The notes: generated from the sequence alone by a model not told the origin. Numbered from the stretch's first letter, positions 18,626 to 27,323 are shown. The stretch is 64,000 nucleotides of DNA from Bryobacteraceae bacterium (GCA_025055455.1 JANWXD010000009.1:1-64000), one strand, 5' to 3'. Numbers and translations: made by a program.

Positions 18626-19920
18626 AATCGGGGTTCCTCGAGCTACTGCGGTCCAACCGCAATTACCGCTACACCTGGATGGGGCAAGTGGTCAGCGAAA
18701 TCGGCGACCACTTCAACAACATCGCCGTATTCAGCCTGGCGGTGGAGCGCACCGGTTCCGGGCTCGTGGTGACCGGTATCATGCTCGCCCGGGGCTTGGC
18801 GGTGGTGCTCGCCGGTCCACTGGCTGGGGTGCTGCTCGACCGCATGGACCGCAAGCGGCTGATGATCGCCAGCGACCTCGTCCGGGCCGGGCTAGCGGCC
18901 TTGTTCCTGCTGACCGTGCGGCATCCGGAGCCATGGCTTCTGTATCTGCTGAGCGGACTGTTGATGTTCGCCTCGCCGTTTTTCACGAGCGGGCGCGCTG
19001 CGCTGTTACCCGTGATCGCCACGCGCGAGGAGCTCCATACGGCCAACGCGCTCACGCAAACGACCCAATGGGCGACGCTCACCATTGGAACGATGACCGC
19101 CGGCTGGAGCGCGGCGGCGCTGGGCTACCACTGGGCGTTCCTGATCAATGCGTTTTCCTTTGTGGTTTCGGCCTGCTGTATTGCGCGGCTGCGGGCGCCT
19201 CGAGGACGCTTCCGCGCCCGCAGCACCGCGCTGACGGAAACGGAGGTGCTGCGGCCCTGGCAGGAATACCGTGAGGGACTGCGGTACATGCGGGCCAGCC
19301 CCCTGATTTTCGGCATCGCCCTGCTGCACGTGGGCTGGGCCAGCGGCGGCGGCGCGGCGCAGATTCTCTTTTCGTTGTTCGGTGAAATCGTCTTTCGCCG
19401 CGGCGCGGCCGGCATCGGCGTGATCTGGGGCTTCGCCGGGCTCGGGTTGCTGGCCGGCGGCGCCATCGGCCATCGGCTCGGTAAACGCCTTTCGTTTGCC
19501 GGCTACAAGCGTACGGTGGCCCTCTGTTATCTGATCCACGGCGGCGCCTACGTGGTGTTCAGCTTGATGGAGCGCTTTTGGGCGGCGCTGCTGTTCATTG
19601 CGCTTTCGCGGGCGGCGGTGGGCGTAACGTCCGTGCTGAACTATTCCCAACTGCTGCGGCACGTCTCCGACGCCTTTCGGGGCCGCGTGTTCGCCACGAT
19701 CGAATCGCTTACCTGGGCCACGATGATGGCGTCCATGCTGGGAGCGGGCCTGGCCTCCACGCTCACGGACCCGCGGACCATCGGCGTCTGTTCGGGCCTG
19801 CTGAGTTCTTCGACCGCGTTATTCTGGCTGTGGGCCGACCGCACCGGCCGGTTGCCGGAACCACCCGAGGTGGGCGTCCAGCCGGAAGAGGTGGAGGTGC
19901 ACGGGGAGCCGACGGTGTAG
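18622..19920 (+). CDS. MFS transporter
   Basis: A 432-residue major facilitator protein with about twelve membrane segments. It starts MKSGFLELLRSNRNYRYTWMGQVVSEIGD, typical of the MFS_3/enterobactin-exporter-like group, and has the loop 2-3 motif GVLLDRMDRKRLMIASD. Its ATG overlaps the EamA stop (ATGA). The substrate is unknown; being last in an amino-acid derivative operon it may be a second efflux route. Confidence 0.85.
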   Translation: MKSGFLELLRSNRNYRYTWMGQVVSEIGDHFNNIAVFSLAVERTGSGLVVTGIMLARGLAVVLAGPLAGVLLDRMDRKRLMIASDLVRAGLAALFLLTVRHPEPWLLYLLSGLLMFASPFFTSGRAALLPVIATREELHTANALTQTTQWATLTIGTMTAGWSAAALGYHWAFLINAFSFVVSACCIARLRAPRGRFRARSTALTETEVLRPWQEYREGLRYMRASPLIFGIALLHVGWASGGGAAQILFSLFGEIVFRRGAAGIGVIWGFAGLGLLAGGAIGHRLGKRLSFAGYKRTVALCYLIHGGAYVVFSLMERFWAALLFIALSRAAVGVTSVLNYSQLLRHVSDAFRGRVFATIESLTWATMMASMLGAGLASTLTDPRTIGVCSGLLSSSTALFWLWADRTGRLPEPPEVGVQPEEVEVHGEPTV

Positions 19921-19967
19921 GGGCGGCTCGAAGCGGTCAAGAGGAATCGAGGCGCGCGCAGGACCGC

Positions 19968-20690
19968 ATGGCCAGCAAACTCCTGGGCAAAGTCGTGCTC
20001 GTCACGGGGGCGGCGAAGCGCATCGGCCGGGCGATCGCGCTGCGGCTGGCGCAGGAGGGCGCCCGCGTCGTCGTCCACTACCACACCTCGGAGGCCGAGG
20101 CGTACCAAACCGCTGCGGAGTGCGGCGGAGCGCTGCTTGTCCGCGCCAACCTCGAAGATGTCCGCCAGATCGAGCGCATGTTCCTCGAGGTGGAGCAGAA
20201 AGCGGGTGGCCTCTACGGTCTGGTCAACAATGCGGCACGCTTTGCTCGCCTGGATCCGATGGAGATCACCGAAGCGGACTGGGATTTCATCCACAGCGTC
20301 AACCTCAAGGCGGTGTTCTTCTGCTCGAAAGAGGCGGCGCGGCGGATGCGGCAGGCAGGCGGCGGGCGGATCGTCAATGTGAGCTCCTTGGGCGGAGTGC
20401 GGCCCTGGGCAGAGCATGCTCATTACTGCGCCTCCAAAGCCGGGGTCATCATGCTCACGCGAGCCCTCGCCAAGGCCTTCGCCCCGGAGATTACGGTGAA
20501 CTCCGTGGCACCGGGCGTGATTCCCTTCGAGGACATTGACGAGCGCGGTCTGGCTCTGATCCGGCGCACGCCGGCGGGCCGGGGGGGCAAACCCGAAGAA
20601 GTCGCCGATGCGGTGGCTTATTTCCTGAACGCCTCGGAGTTCATCACGGGTCAGTTGCTCATCGTCGGCGGCGGCTTGGAACTGGCCTAG
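19968..20690 (+). CDS. short-chain dehydrogenase/reductase (pteridine-reductase/FolM-like)
   Basis: A 240-residue classical SDR. NAD(P)-binding motif TGAAKRIGRAIA, then LVNNAA, the catalytic Ser (NVSSLGG), and Y-x-x-x-K (HYCASKAG). The A-K-R-I-G-R version of the glycine motif and short length resemble pteridine reductase/FolM-type enzymes, though 3-oxoacyl-ACP reductase cannot be excluded. The ATG at 19968 gives a normal N-terminus; the longer frame covers the MFS gene in another frame. It lies 47 bp after the MFS gene in the same direction. Confidence 0.85.
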   Translation: MASKLLGKVVLVTGAAKRIGRAIALRLAQEGARVVVHYHTSEAEAYQTAAECGGALLVRANLEDVRQIERMFLEVEQKAGGLYGLVNNAARFARLDPMEITEADWDFIHSVNLKAVFFCSKEAARRMRQAGGGRIVNVSSLGGVRPWAEHAHYCASKAGVIMLTRALAKAFAPEITVNSVAPGVIPFEDIDERGLALIRRTPAGRGGKPEEVADAVAYFLNASEFITGQLLIVGGGLELA

Positions 20691-20734
20691 CGGCGATCGC
20701 CCACGGGGATCTGACGAGCGGGCGGCAGCTCGCC

Positions 20735-20740
20735 TATACT
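20735..20740 (+). promoter_or_regulatory. candidate -10 (TATACT) of the selenoprotein gene
   Basis: TATACT lies 26 bases before the ATG at 20767; a strong ribosome site AGGAGGA sits at 20757-20763. No clear -35 was seen. Confidence 0.5.
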
Positions 20741-20766
20741 GCGAAAGGAACCACCCAGGAGGAAAC

Positions 20767-21456
20767 ATGCCCTTGCTTCGGGAACGCGATCGTCAGGAGC
20801 TCAAAGACCGGTTCGCGGAGAGACTCACCGGGCCGGTCAAGCTCGTCGTGTATACCCAGCGCCAGTCCCCGATCTGGGTTCCGGGCATGCCGACCTGCGA
20901 ATTCTGCGAGCAGACGGAACAGCTCGTCCGGGAGGTGGCGGAGCTTTCCGACAAGCTCGCCGTCGAGGTGTACGATTTCGTCAAGGACGAGGCGGGGGCC
21001 CGGGCTCAGGGCATCGACAAAATCCCCGCCATCGCGCTCATCGGCGCTCGGGATTATGGCATTCGGTTCTACGGGATTCCAAGCGGTTACGAATTCGGCA
21101 CGCTCGTCGAGGCGATCCTCGACGTTTCGCGCGGCGCCACGGACTTGAGCCCCGATGTCAAGCAGCAGCTGGCCAAGCTGAACCGCGACGTGCACATCCA
21201 GGTCTTCGCCACGCCGACTTGACCCTACTGCCCGCGGGCCGTGCGCACCGCACACCAGATGGCGATCGAGAGCGACCACGTCCGCGCCGACGCCGTCGAG
21301 ATCACGGAGTTCCCCCAGCTGGCCAGCCGCTACATGGTGCGGGGCGTTCCAAAGGTCGTGATCAATGAAGTGGGAAGCTTCGAGGGCGCCGTTCCGCCGA
21401 GCATCTTCGTCGCACATGTGCTGCGGGCGGCAGGCGTAGACGGGGAAACTTCCTGA
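20767..21456 (+). CDS. selenocysteine-containing protein disulfide oxidoreductase (glutaredoxin-like, two thioredoxin folds)
   Basis: A 229-residue protein if the in-frame TGA at 21220-21222 is read as selenocysteine (Sec152). The first thioredoxin fold carries C44-E-F-C47 (MPTCEFCEQT). The second reads ATPT-U-PYCPRAVRTAHQ, aligning with the CPYCP active site of archaeal PDO/glutaredoxin-like proteins; the TGA falls exactly on the first Cys, giving U-x-x-C. The frame continues after it with a normal fold (VEITEFPQLASRYMVRGVPKVVIN, including the cis-Pro GVPK) to a TGA stop at 21454-21456. Family members reduce disulfides, and the C-terminal site is the more reactive one. Ordinary annotation would split this into a 151-residue protein and an orphan fragment. 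A TGC to TGA mutation or a read error would mimic this, but placement at a redox Cys strongly favours Sec. Confidence 0.85.
21237..21256 (+). promoter_or_regulatory. candidate bacterial SECIS hairpin after the Sec TGA
   Basis: GTGC (21241-21244) pairs with GCAC (21250-21253), with an outer GG/CC pair across a small internal loop; the apical loop lies about 23 bases after the TGA. This distance suits a bacterial SelB-binding element, but the stem is short and loop bases are not clearly of the best-known type. Confidence 0.4.
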
Positions 21457-21494
21457 GCCGCCCCCGCGGAGGCAGCAGGTATTTCAGCGTCGCC

Positions 21495-22010
21495 TCAAAA
21501 CGGCTCCGCTGCACCCGACTCGAGCAGTGCCCGCCGCTGGAGCATTTGGTAGATGTGGTGCGCCTCGTGGTAGACCATGTACTCGACCTGAAACTGCACG
21601 TCGTAGTGGGGAAACTCCGGGTGCCGACCTGAGCGGCGCCACTGCTCCGGCGCAAGCTGCCGCAGCCGCCCTAACAGACGCTCCCGGCCGAGCAAGTAAT
21701 GTCCTAAGGCATGAGCCGTGGGCTTCGCGGCTAGGACGAAGAACTCCTCGTCGTGTTCCGGATCGTACGGGTCGATAAGCGGCTCCTCCTCGGCGAGCAT
21801 CGCCTCGATGCGTGTCTCGAAGATCTGTTGCACCCGGTGCAAATGACAGACCAGCTCCTTGAGTGACCACTGGTGGGGCGCCGGGCGCCGCGAGAGGAGC
21901 TCTTCGGACAGTCCTGAGGCCAAGCGCCGCACCTCCAGGGCCTGATCGCGCAGCCGGACGAGGAGCCGGAGATTTAGATCCGTCCTCTCCTGACCTTGGC
22001 CGGTGGACAC
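21495..22010 (-). CDS. DinB-like four-helix metalloprotein
   Basis: A 171-residue DinB/YfiT-superfamily protein: a helical bundle with the His triad pattern (HQWSLKELVCHLHRVQ for the first His and HEAHHIYQM for the last two). Members bind a divalent metal and include thiol-dependent transferases of unknown substrate. The start is set at GTG at 22010. A TAGAAT element (22018-22023) ends 7 bases upstream, exactly the spacing of another leaderless-looking gene at 41215. A longer GTG start at 22097 would run through this promoter and gives an unconvincing N-terminus. Confidence 0.8.
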   Translation of the reverse strand: MSTGQGQERTDLNLRLLVRLRDQALEVRRLASGLSEELLSRRPAPHQWSLKELVCHLHRVQQIFETRIEAMLAEEEPLIDPYDPEHDEEFFVLAAKPTAHALGHYLLGRERLLGRLRQLAPEQWRRSGRHPEFPHYDVQFQVEYMVYHEAHHIYQMLQRRALLESGAAEPF

Positions 22011-22318
22011 AGGTTCGATTCTACCCGAGGGCACTTTGTCGCCTGAGGGGGTGGAGGATATGGTCCCGCACCGTGCGGCGTAAAGTTCACCAGTCACAGG
22101 CCTGGGCCTCTCATTGCCGCCGTATTTTCAATCGGATACGTAGTGTATCCTTTTGCTGGGCGGATACGGTCCCTTACCCTGGAAGCGGATCAGGGAATCC
22201 GGTCCAGCCTGACTCGACCTCTACCTTGCACCTCGACGAGACCCACCCTGCGACCCTGCCAGCTCCTCGATCGGAGCTATCCTCACTCGTTCGGCCGGAT
22301 TCCCCACTTCTACCAGCT
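22011..22318. other. 308-bp intergenic region with GGATAC inverted repeat
   Basis: No credible gene. It holds the DinB promoter at one end. A perfect inverted repeat GGATAC-N5-GTATCC (22134-22150) and a further GGATAC (22162-22167) look like a dimeric regulator's site, about 110-140 bp before the DinB start. Confidence 0.5.
22018..22023 (-). promoter_or_regulatory. -10 element (TAGAAT) for a leaderless DinB-like gene
   Basis: TAGAAT on the minus strand, 7 bases before the GTG at 22010, so the transcript would begin at the start codon. Confidence 0.5.
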
Positions 22319-23638
22319 CTACCAGCGGGGCAACACGCGACGCCAGCTCGGATCCACGCGCTTTTGCATCTCCGCTTCGTCGTCCCGTTTGCGGTAGGGT
22401 AGTTTGCGGTAGCGCTCCACGCCGCGGGCGACTTGATCGTAGTCCAGCTCGATGCCGAGGCCGGGTCGCTCCGGGATGTGAACCTCGCCGTTCACGATGG
22501 GAACGCGTCCGCCCAGCACCACCTCGTCGGCGGCGTGCTGCCACGGATAGTGGGTGTCGCAGGCGTAGGTCAAATAAGGCGAGGCGGCCGCTGCGTGGGC
22601 CATGGCCATCAGGCTGATCCCCAGGTGGCTGTTCGAGTGCATGGAAACCCCCATGCCGAGGGCATGGCAGAGATAGGAGAGATGCTGCACGTGGCGGATG
22701 CCGCCCCAGTAGTGGGGATCGGACAGCACGATCTGGACCGCGTCGAGTCGATGCGCCTCGGCGACGTGCTCGAAGCACGTCACGGCGACGTTGCTCGCCA
22801 ACGGCGTGGCGACCCCTGCGACCAGGAGACGCCGCCTGACTTCCGCCATGGCTTCGAGAGTCGCGGTGGGATCCTCGAGGTAACCTCCGCCGTCGAGCTC
22901 CTCACGGAGCGCCAGTCCGACGCGCACCGACGTTTCCACGGACCAGGCGCAGTTGGGGTCAATGCGCAGCGGGACGGAGGGACCGAACTCTTCGCGCAGT
23001 GCGCGGATCGCGGCGATCTCCTGATCTGGATCGAACACGCCGCCTTTGAGTTTGATCTCGCGGAAACCGTACTGCGCCCTCATCTGCCGCGCTTCGCGCA
23101 CGATCGCCCGGGCATCGAGCACTTCCCCGTATTCGTCCTCGCGCGAGTCCATGCCCTCGCCGCCCCCGCCGGCGTGCTTGTAGAAGAGGTAGGCGGCGAA
23201 GGGAACGGCAGATCGGACGCGCCCGCCGAGCAGGTCACAAACGGGCTTGCCCAGCGCCTTACCGATCAGATCGAGGCACGCCATTTCGATGGCGGCGAAG
23301 CTCCGGGCGTGCCGGTCGAGGGGATTCTCGCCGGGTAGCAGCCAGGTTTGCGTCCGGTCCCCGTGTGCCTCGGCGCGATCGGGCTCGGCCTGTGCGGAAA
23401 GTTCCAGCCACAGCCGCGTAAGCTGAAACGGATCGGTGCCGACGACGCGATCCCGCAGCGACTCTAACGCCGCCAGCGGACCATCTCCGCCGTAAGTTTC
23501 GCTCACCCCTTCGATGCCGTCGGTAGATCGGACCACGACGATCGTGCGGAGCGCATAGGGAGCATGGAGCCCGTAGGAACTCCGTAGGGGTGGGTCGGCG
23601 ATGGCGATCGGATAGAGTCGCAGGTCGGAGATCCGCAT
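22319..23638 (-). CDS. glucarate dehydratase-like enolase superfamily enzyme
   Basis: A 439-residue enolase-superfamily protein of the glucarate dehydratase type. Visible residues: K-x-K in IKLKGGVF, metal ligands in RIDPNCAW and YLEDP, Asn in the following strand (LASNVAVT), and the His/Asp pair region SMHSNSHLGIS. Glucarate dehydratases convert D-glucarate or L-idarate to 5-keto-4-deoxyglucarate. The N-terminus (RISDLRLYPIAIADPPL) and a length near 440 agree with that family. A related acid-sugar dehydratase cannot be ruled out. It is transcribed alone. Confidence 0.85.
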   Translation of the reverse strand: MRISDLRLYPIAIADPPLRSSYGLHAPYALRTIVVVRSTDGIEGVSETYGGDGPLAALESLRDRVVGTDPFQLTRLWLELSAQAEPDRAEAHGDRTQTWLLPGENPLDRHARSFAAIEMACLDLIGKALGKPVCDLLGGRVRSAVPFAAYLFYKHAGGGGEGMDSREDEYGEVLDARAIVREARQMRAQYGFREIKLKGGVFDPDQEIAAIRALREEFGPSVPLRIDPNCAWSVETSVRVGLALREELDGGGYLEDPTATLEAMAEVRRRLLVAGVATPLASNVAVTCFEHVAEAHRLDAVQIVLSDPHYWGGIRHVQHLSYLCHALGMGVSMHSNSHLGISLMAMAHAAAASPYLTYACDTHYPWQHAADEVVLGGRVPIVNGEVHIPERPGLGIELDYDQVARGVERYRKLPYRKRDDEAEMQKRVDPSWRRVLPRW

Positions 23639-23651
23639 CGGCCGGCGGGGA

Positions 23652-23795
23652 CTACTTGCGCGCGCCCCGCTGCGGATTTTTCAGCCGTGACTGGCGCAAC
23701 TTTTTGCGATTGCGCTTGGGTTTGTGAATGATGAAGGTGCCGCTGCCGTGATATTCGGCGCGATAGGTCTTGTCGTCGGTGTTTTCGGGCGCCAA
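23652..23795 (-). CDS. small basic protein, 47 residues, unknown
   Basis: A short open frame starting at TTG (23795) and ending TAG at 23652-23654. It begins MAPENTDDKTYRAEYHG and ends in a strongly basic stretch (HKPKRNRKKLRQSRLKNPQR). A ribosome-like AGGAG lies 10 bases before the TTG. The acidic head and basic tail with no low-complexity look resemble small ribosome- or nucleic-acid-binding proteins, but I do not recognise it. Confidence 0.5.
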   Translation of the reverse strand: MAPENTDDKTYRAEYHGSGTFIIHKPKRNRKKLRQSRLKNPQRGARK

Positions 23796-23856
23796 GCGAG
23801 TATCGCTCCTCACACAAACGATGTGGATGAACTCCCATTGTATCAGTCCTTGCCGC

Positions 23857-24312
23857 TTACTCGCGGATGACCGTGACCTGGTCGAAGCCCTCTGCGACGC
23901 TCGGCGGCACCAACTTGACCGCCATGCGGTCCAGCACCTCGTCGGGCACCACGCGGTGGCGCCGCCGGTTGCGCTCGCGGCAGATCTCCAAGGGAACGTC
24001 GAAAAAGAGCGCCTCGACGCGACAACCGTAGAGCTGCGCCAGCCGGATGTAAGGTCGCCGCTCCCACGGGGTCAGGTGGGTGGCGTCGATATAGGTCACC
24101 GGCCGGCCGATTTCCAGCCGGTGCCGCAGAAGATAGCGCAGGACTGCGAAGACGCGCCGGTGGATGGTTTGATCCGTGGGATCGTCGGCGATCAGCCCCC
24201 GCACGGCGTCCGAGGACAGCGGCGTGACACCGAGTCGCTCCACATAGGTGGATTTCCCGGAACCGGGCAAGCCCACCAGCACGATCACTCGCGGGCGGGC
24301 ATTAGACGACAT
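23857..24312 (-). CDS. P-loop kinase/ATPase (AAA_33, zeta-toxin/PNK-like)
   Basis: A 151-residue protein with Walker A VGLPGSGKSTYVE, SSDAVRG after it, DATHLTPWERRPYI, and a lid segment CRERNRRRHRVVP. This is the layout of the small predicted kinases related to polynucleotide kinase and gluconate kinase. The ATG at 24312 is chosen (an earlier one at 24342 is possible); it overlaps the end of the acyl-CoA dehydrogenase gene by 11 bp. The substrate is unknown. Confidence 0.82.
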   Translation of the reverse strand: MSSNARPRVIVLVGLPGSGKSTYVERLGVTPLSSDAVRGLIADDPTDQTIHRRVFAVLRYLLRHRLEIGRPVTYIDATHLTPWERRPYIRLAQLYGCRVEALFFDVPLEICRERNRRRHRVVPDEVLDRMAVKLVPPSVAEGFDQVTVIRE

Positions 24313-26086
24313 AGCGGCCGGCATCGAGCAATCGTTGGGCAATCCGGCGCCGCAGCTCGATCAAGTTGGCGGGCTCGGTTCGCGCCAGACGGCGCAGCGC
24401 CGCCAGGGCCACGCGGAGCGAGTCCCCTTCGGCGCACGCCGCCAGGGCCTGCCGCGCGGCGGTTTCGGCCTGCTCTAGCGCTTCCCGAACGAAAACCGCG
24501 CACAGGTCTGCCGCCTGGTCGGCCCGGCCCCGGGTGGCGAGCTTGCGCGCCCGGAGCCACACCGACTCGGCAGCGAATGCTTGGATCGAAATGTCGGTAA
24601 TGGCTGCCAGAATTTCCTGCTGCTCCTCGAGCTGGTCCAAGTAGCGCTGCCAAGCGGCGCCCATCACTAGCAGAGCGATCTTCTTGGCGTTCGACGCCAG
24701 ATGTCCTTCCTCCTCGAGCGGTTCTCCTCGGGCTTCCGCGATCGCGGGAGGACTCAAGAGCTCCGACTGAAGCTTTTTGACGGCTTCCGCGAGGGACAAC
24801 TGCCCGCGCTGGGCCCGCTTGAGAAGCATACCCGTGGCCAGCAGGCGGTTGATCTCGTTGGTGCCTTCGAAAATACGGTTGATGCGCGCGTCGCGGTAAG
24901 CGCGTTCGACCAGATAATCCTGGTGATAGCCGTAGCCGCCGTGGATCTGCACACCTTCGTCGGCGACATAGTCGAGCATTTCCGAGGCGAACACCTTGAC
25001 GTAGGAGCACTCGGCGGCGAACTCCTCGACGGCCTTCAGCTTGACCTGCGCCGCGTCCGGCTGGTCCCAGGAAAACCCCTCGAGCAGGCTCTCGATCATG
25101 CCCGCGACGCGGTAGCTCATGGTTTCGGCGGCGAAAATCCGCACCGCCATTTCCGCCAGCTTGTGGCGGATCAGACCGAATTCGCAGATCGGTTTGCCGA
25201 AAGCCTTCCGCTCTTTGGAATAGCGGAGCGAGGCCGCCAGCACTTCTTTGGCCCCGCCGACGGCGAAAGGACCGAGCTTGAGCCGTCCCAGGTTCAGGAT
25301 GTTGAAGGCGATGACGTGGCCGCGGCCGATTTCTCCGAGCACGTTTTCGACCGGCACTCGCACGTTGTCGAAATACAGCGCCGTGGTCGAGCTGCCCTTG
25401 ATGCCCATCTTCTTTTCTTCGGCCCCGGAGGTGACGCCGCCGAAAGCGCGCTCGACGAGAAACGCCGTGAACTTTTCGCCCTCCACTTTAGCGAAGACGG
25501 TGAAAAGGTCCGCCGCGCCGCCGTTGGTGATCCACATCTTCTGGCCGTTGAGGATGTAGTGGGAGCCGTCCGGGCTCCGGTCGGCGCGCGTCTTTATGGC
25601 CAAGGCGTCGGATCCGGCGTGGGGCTCCGTCAGACAGTAGGCGCCGATCATCTCACCGCGAGCGAGTTTGGGCAGGTACTTCCGTTTCTGCTCCTCGGTG
25701 CCGAACAGCAAGACGGGCAACGTGCCGATGCCGCTGTGAGCGCCGTGCCAGGCGGCATAGGAGCCGTCGCGCGCCAAGCGCTCGGCCACGATCATGGACG
25801 AAATCAAGTCCATCTCCATGCCGCCGTAGCGCTCCGGGACGGTGACGGCCGTGAGGCCCAATTCCGCGGATTTGCGTAAGAGCTCCGGGCCCACGCCGGG
25901 TTCCTGGTGCTGGAGGGCTTCGAGCCGCGGCGCTACTTCCCGCTCCCAGAATTCGTCGGTGGCTCGGGCGATGGCGAGGTGTTCTTCGGTGAAGTCCTCG
26001 GGGGTGAAGATCTCCTCCGGAGTGCGTGTTTCGAGGAGAAACGCCCCGCCTTTGGTCTTCGGCAGGGGGCGCACCGTGGAAGCCAT
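24302..26086 (-). CDS. fadE: acyl-CoA dehydrogenase FadE
   Basis: A 594-residue FAD enzyme catalysing the first step of beta-oxidation. The acyl-CoA dehydrogenase core is clear: YCLTEPHAGSDA and MWITNGGAADLFTVFAKV for FAD and substrate, KMGIKGSSTTALYFDNVRVP, RKAFGKPI, QIHGGYGYHQDYLVERAYRDARI and the base region IFEGTNEINR. About 200 extra C-terminal residues match the long FadE form found in Bacillus fadNAE operons. The ATG at 26086 has a ribosome site (GGAGGA); the much longer open frame upstream is the antisense shadow of fadA. Third gene of the operon, 14 bp after fadA. Confidence 0.92.
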   Translation of the reverse strand: MASTVRPLPKTKGGAFLLETRTPEEIFTPEDFTEEHLAIARATDEFWEREVAPRLEALQHQEPGVGPELLRKSAELGLTAVTVPERYGGMEMDLISSMIVAERLARDGSYAAWHGAHSGIGTLPVLLFGTEEQKRKYLPKLARGEMIGAYCLTEPHAGSDALAIKTRADRSPDGSHYILNGQKMWITNGGAADLFTVFAKVEGEKFTAFLVERAFGGVTSGAEEKKMGIKGSSTTALYFDNVRVPVENVLGEIGRGHVIAFNILNLGRLKLGPFAVGGAKEVLAASLRYSKERKAFGKPICEFGLIRHKLAEMAVRIFAAETMSYRVAGMIESLLEGFSWDQPDAAQVKLKAVEEFAAECSYVKVFASEMLDYVADEGVQIHGGYGYHQDYLVERAYRDARINRIFEGTNEINRLLATGMLLKRAQRGQLSLAEAVKKLQSELLSPPAIAEARGEPLEEEGHLASNAKKIALLVMGAAWQRYLDQLEEQQEILAAITDISIQAFAAESVWLRARKLATRGRADQAADLCAVFVREALEQAETAARQALAACAEGDSLRVALAALRRLARTEPANLIELRRRIAQRLLDAGRYVV

Positions 26087-26100
26087 GGGACCGTCCTCCT

Positions 26101-27276
26101 TCAAAGCCGTTCGAAGATGCCCGCGGCGCCCTGACCTCCCCCGACGCACATCGTGACCATTCCGTAGCGGACTCGGCGGCGCTCCATCTCGCGGAGCAGA
26201 GTGGCGGTCAGTTTCGCGCCGGTGCAGCCGAGCGGGTGGCCCAGAGCGATAGCGCCGCCGTTGACGTTGACGCGCTCCAGATCCAGACCGGCGAGCCGAA
26301 TCACAGCCAAGGCCTGCACGGCGAAGGCCTCGTTGAGCTCGATCAACCCGATGTCGTCGAGCTTCAGTCCGGCCAGCGCCAGCGCCTTGGGGATCGCCAC
26401 CACCGGGCCGATGCCCATGATTTCCGGCGGAACGCCCGCCGTCGCATAACACACAAAGCGCGCTCGGGGCCGCAGGCCCAGTTCGCGCGCTTTCCGTTCC
26501 GCCATCACCAGAGCCGCCGCGGCGCCGTCGCTCGTCTGCGACGAGTTGCCCGCCGTGACCGTGCCGTGAACATCGAAAACGGGCTTCAGCTTCGCCAGGG
26601 CTTCGAGCGAAGTGTCCGCCCGGGGGCCTTCGTCTTTGGAAAACACGGTGGTGGAAGTCTTCGGGCGGCCGTTGTCGAGCGCGGTCGTCCTGATCTCGAA
26701 CGGGACGATCTCCTCGTCGAATTTTCCTTCCGCCTGCGCTTTGAGGGCGTTTTGGTGACTGCGCAGGGCGAACCTGTCTTGGTCTTCGCGCGAGATGCCG
26801 TATTTGCGCTGGAGTCGCTCGGCGGTCAAGCCCATGGCGAGGTAGATCTCGGGGCGGTGATCCACCAGCCAGGGATTGGGCGCGAAGTGGTGGCCGGCGC
26901 GCGGCAACAAACTCATGGACTCGCTGCCACCGGCGACGATGATTTGCGCCGCCCCGGAACGGATGCGCTCGGCGGCCAAGGCGATGGCTTGCAAGCCGGA
27001 AGCGCAAAAGCGGTTGATGGTCATGCCAGGCACCAAGTCCGGCAGCCCGGCTAGCAACGCCACGTTGCGCGCCATGTTCATCCCGGACTCAGCTTCCGGA
27101 AAGGCGCAGCCCAGAATGACGTCGTCCACCTCTTCTTGGGGCACCTGCGGGTAACGCTCGAGCAAGGCTCGGACGACGGCTGCGGCCAGATCGTCGGGGC
27201 GGCTGTTGCGGAGCGAACCGCGCGGAGCTTTGCCCACGGCAGTTCGCAAGCAGTCCACGATAACGGCTTCTTCCAT
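26101..27276 (-). CDS. fadA: acetyl-CoA acyltransferase (thiolase) FadA
   Basis: A 391-residue degradative thiolase. The nucleophile Cys is in [11 protein letters not shown], the second catalytic region in [12 protein letters not shown], the [10 protein letters not shown] loop carries the His, and the closing [13 protein letters not shown] holds the second Cys. It cleaves 3-ketoacyl-CoA to acetyl-CoA and the shortened acyl-CoA. It is the second gene of a fadN-fadA-fadE operon, between the multifunctional dehydrogenase and FadE, and has the normal length. Confidence 0.94.
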   Translation of the reverse strand: MEEAVIVDCLRTAVGKAPRGSLRNSRPDDLAAAVVRALLERYPQVPQEEVDDVILGCAFPEAESGMNMARNVALLAGLPDLVPGMTINRFCASGLQAIALAAERIRSGAAQIIVAGGSESMSLLPRAGHHFAPNPWLVDHRPEIYLAMGLTAERLQRKYGISREDQDRFALRSHQNALKAQAEGKFDEEIVPFEIRTTALDNGRPKTSTTVFSKDEGPRADTSLEALAKLKPVFDVHGTVTAGNSSQTSDGAAAALVMAERKARELGLRPRARFVCYATAGVPPEIMGIGPVVAIPKALALAGLKLDDIGLIELNEAFAVQALAVIRLAGLDLERVNVNGGAIALGHPLGCTGAKLTATLLREMERRRVRYGMVTMCVGGGQGAAGIFERL

Positions 27277-27287
27277 CGTGTTCCCTC

Positions 27288-27323
27288 TCAGTTACGGAGG
27301 GGTTTCCCCATCTTGAGCATTTG
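27288..27323 (-). pseudogene. duplicated C-terminal tail of fadN
   Basis: Between fadN and fadA the minus strand reads [11 protein letters not shown]-stop, the same last ten residues and stop as fadN itself (27361 on). All three differing bases within those codons are synonymous (AAA/AAG, CCC/CCG, CGT/CGG). It looks like the last piece of a deleted tandem copy of fadN. Confidence 0.7.

Noticed and set aside
20767-21222. A complete 151-residue protein ending at the TGA
   Set aside because: The next codons in frame complete a CPYC-type thioredoxin domain; the TGA replaces a catalytic Cys, so readthrough as Sec is the better explanation.
26087-27007. N-terminal extension of the acyl-CoA dehydrogenase
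   Set aside because: It is the antisense of the thiolase gene, compositionally Arg/Gly-rich, and the ATG at 26086 has a ribosome site and a family-like N-terminus.
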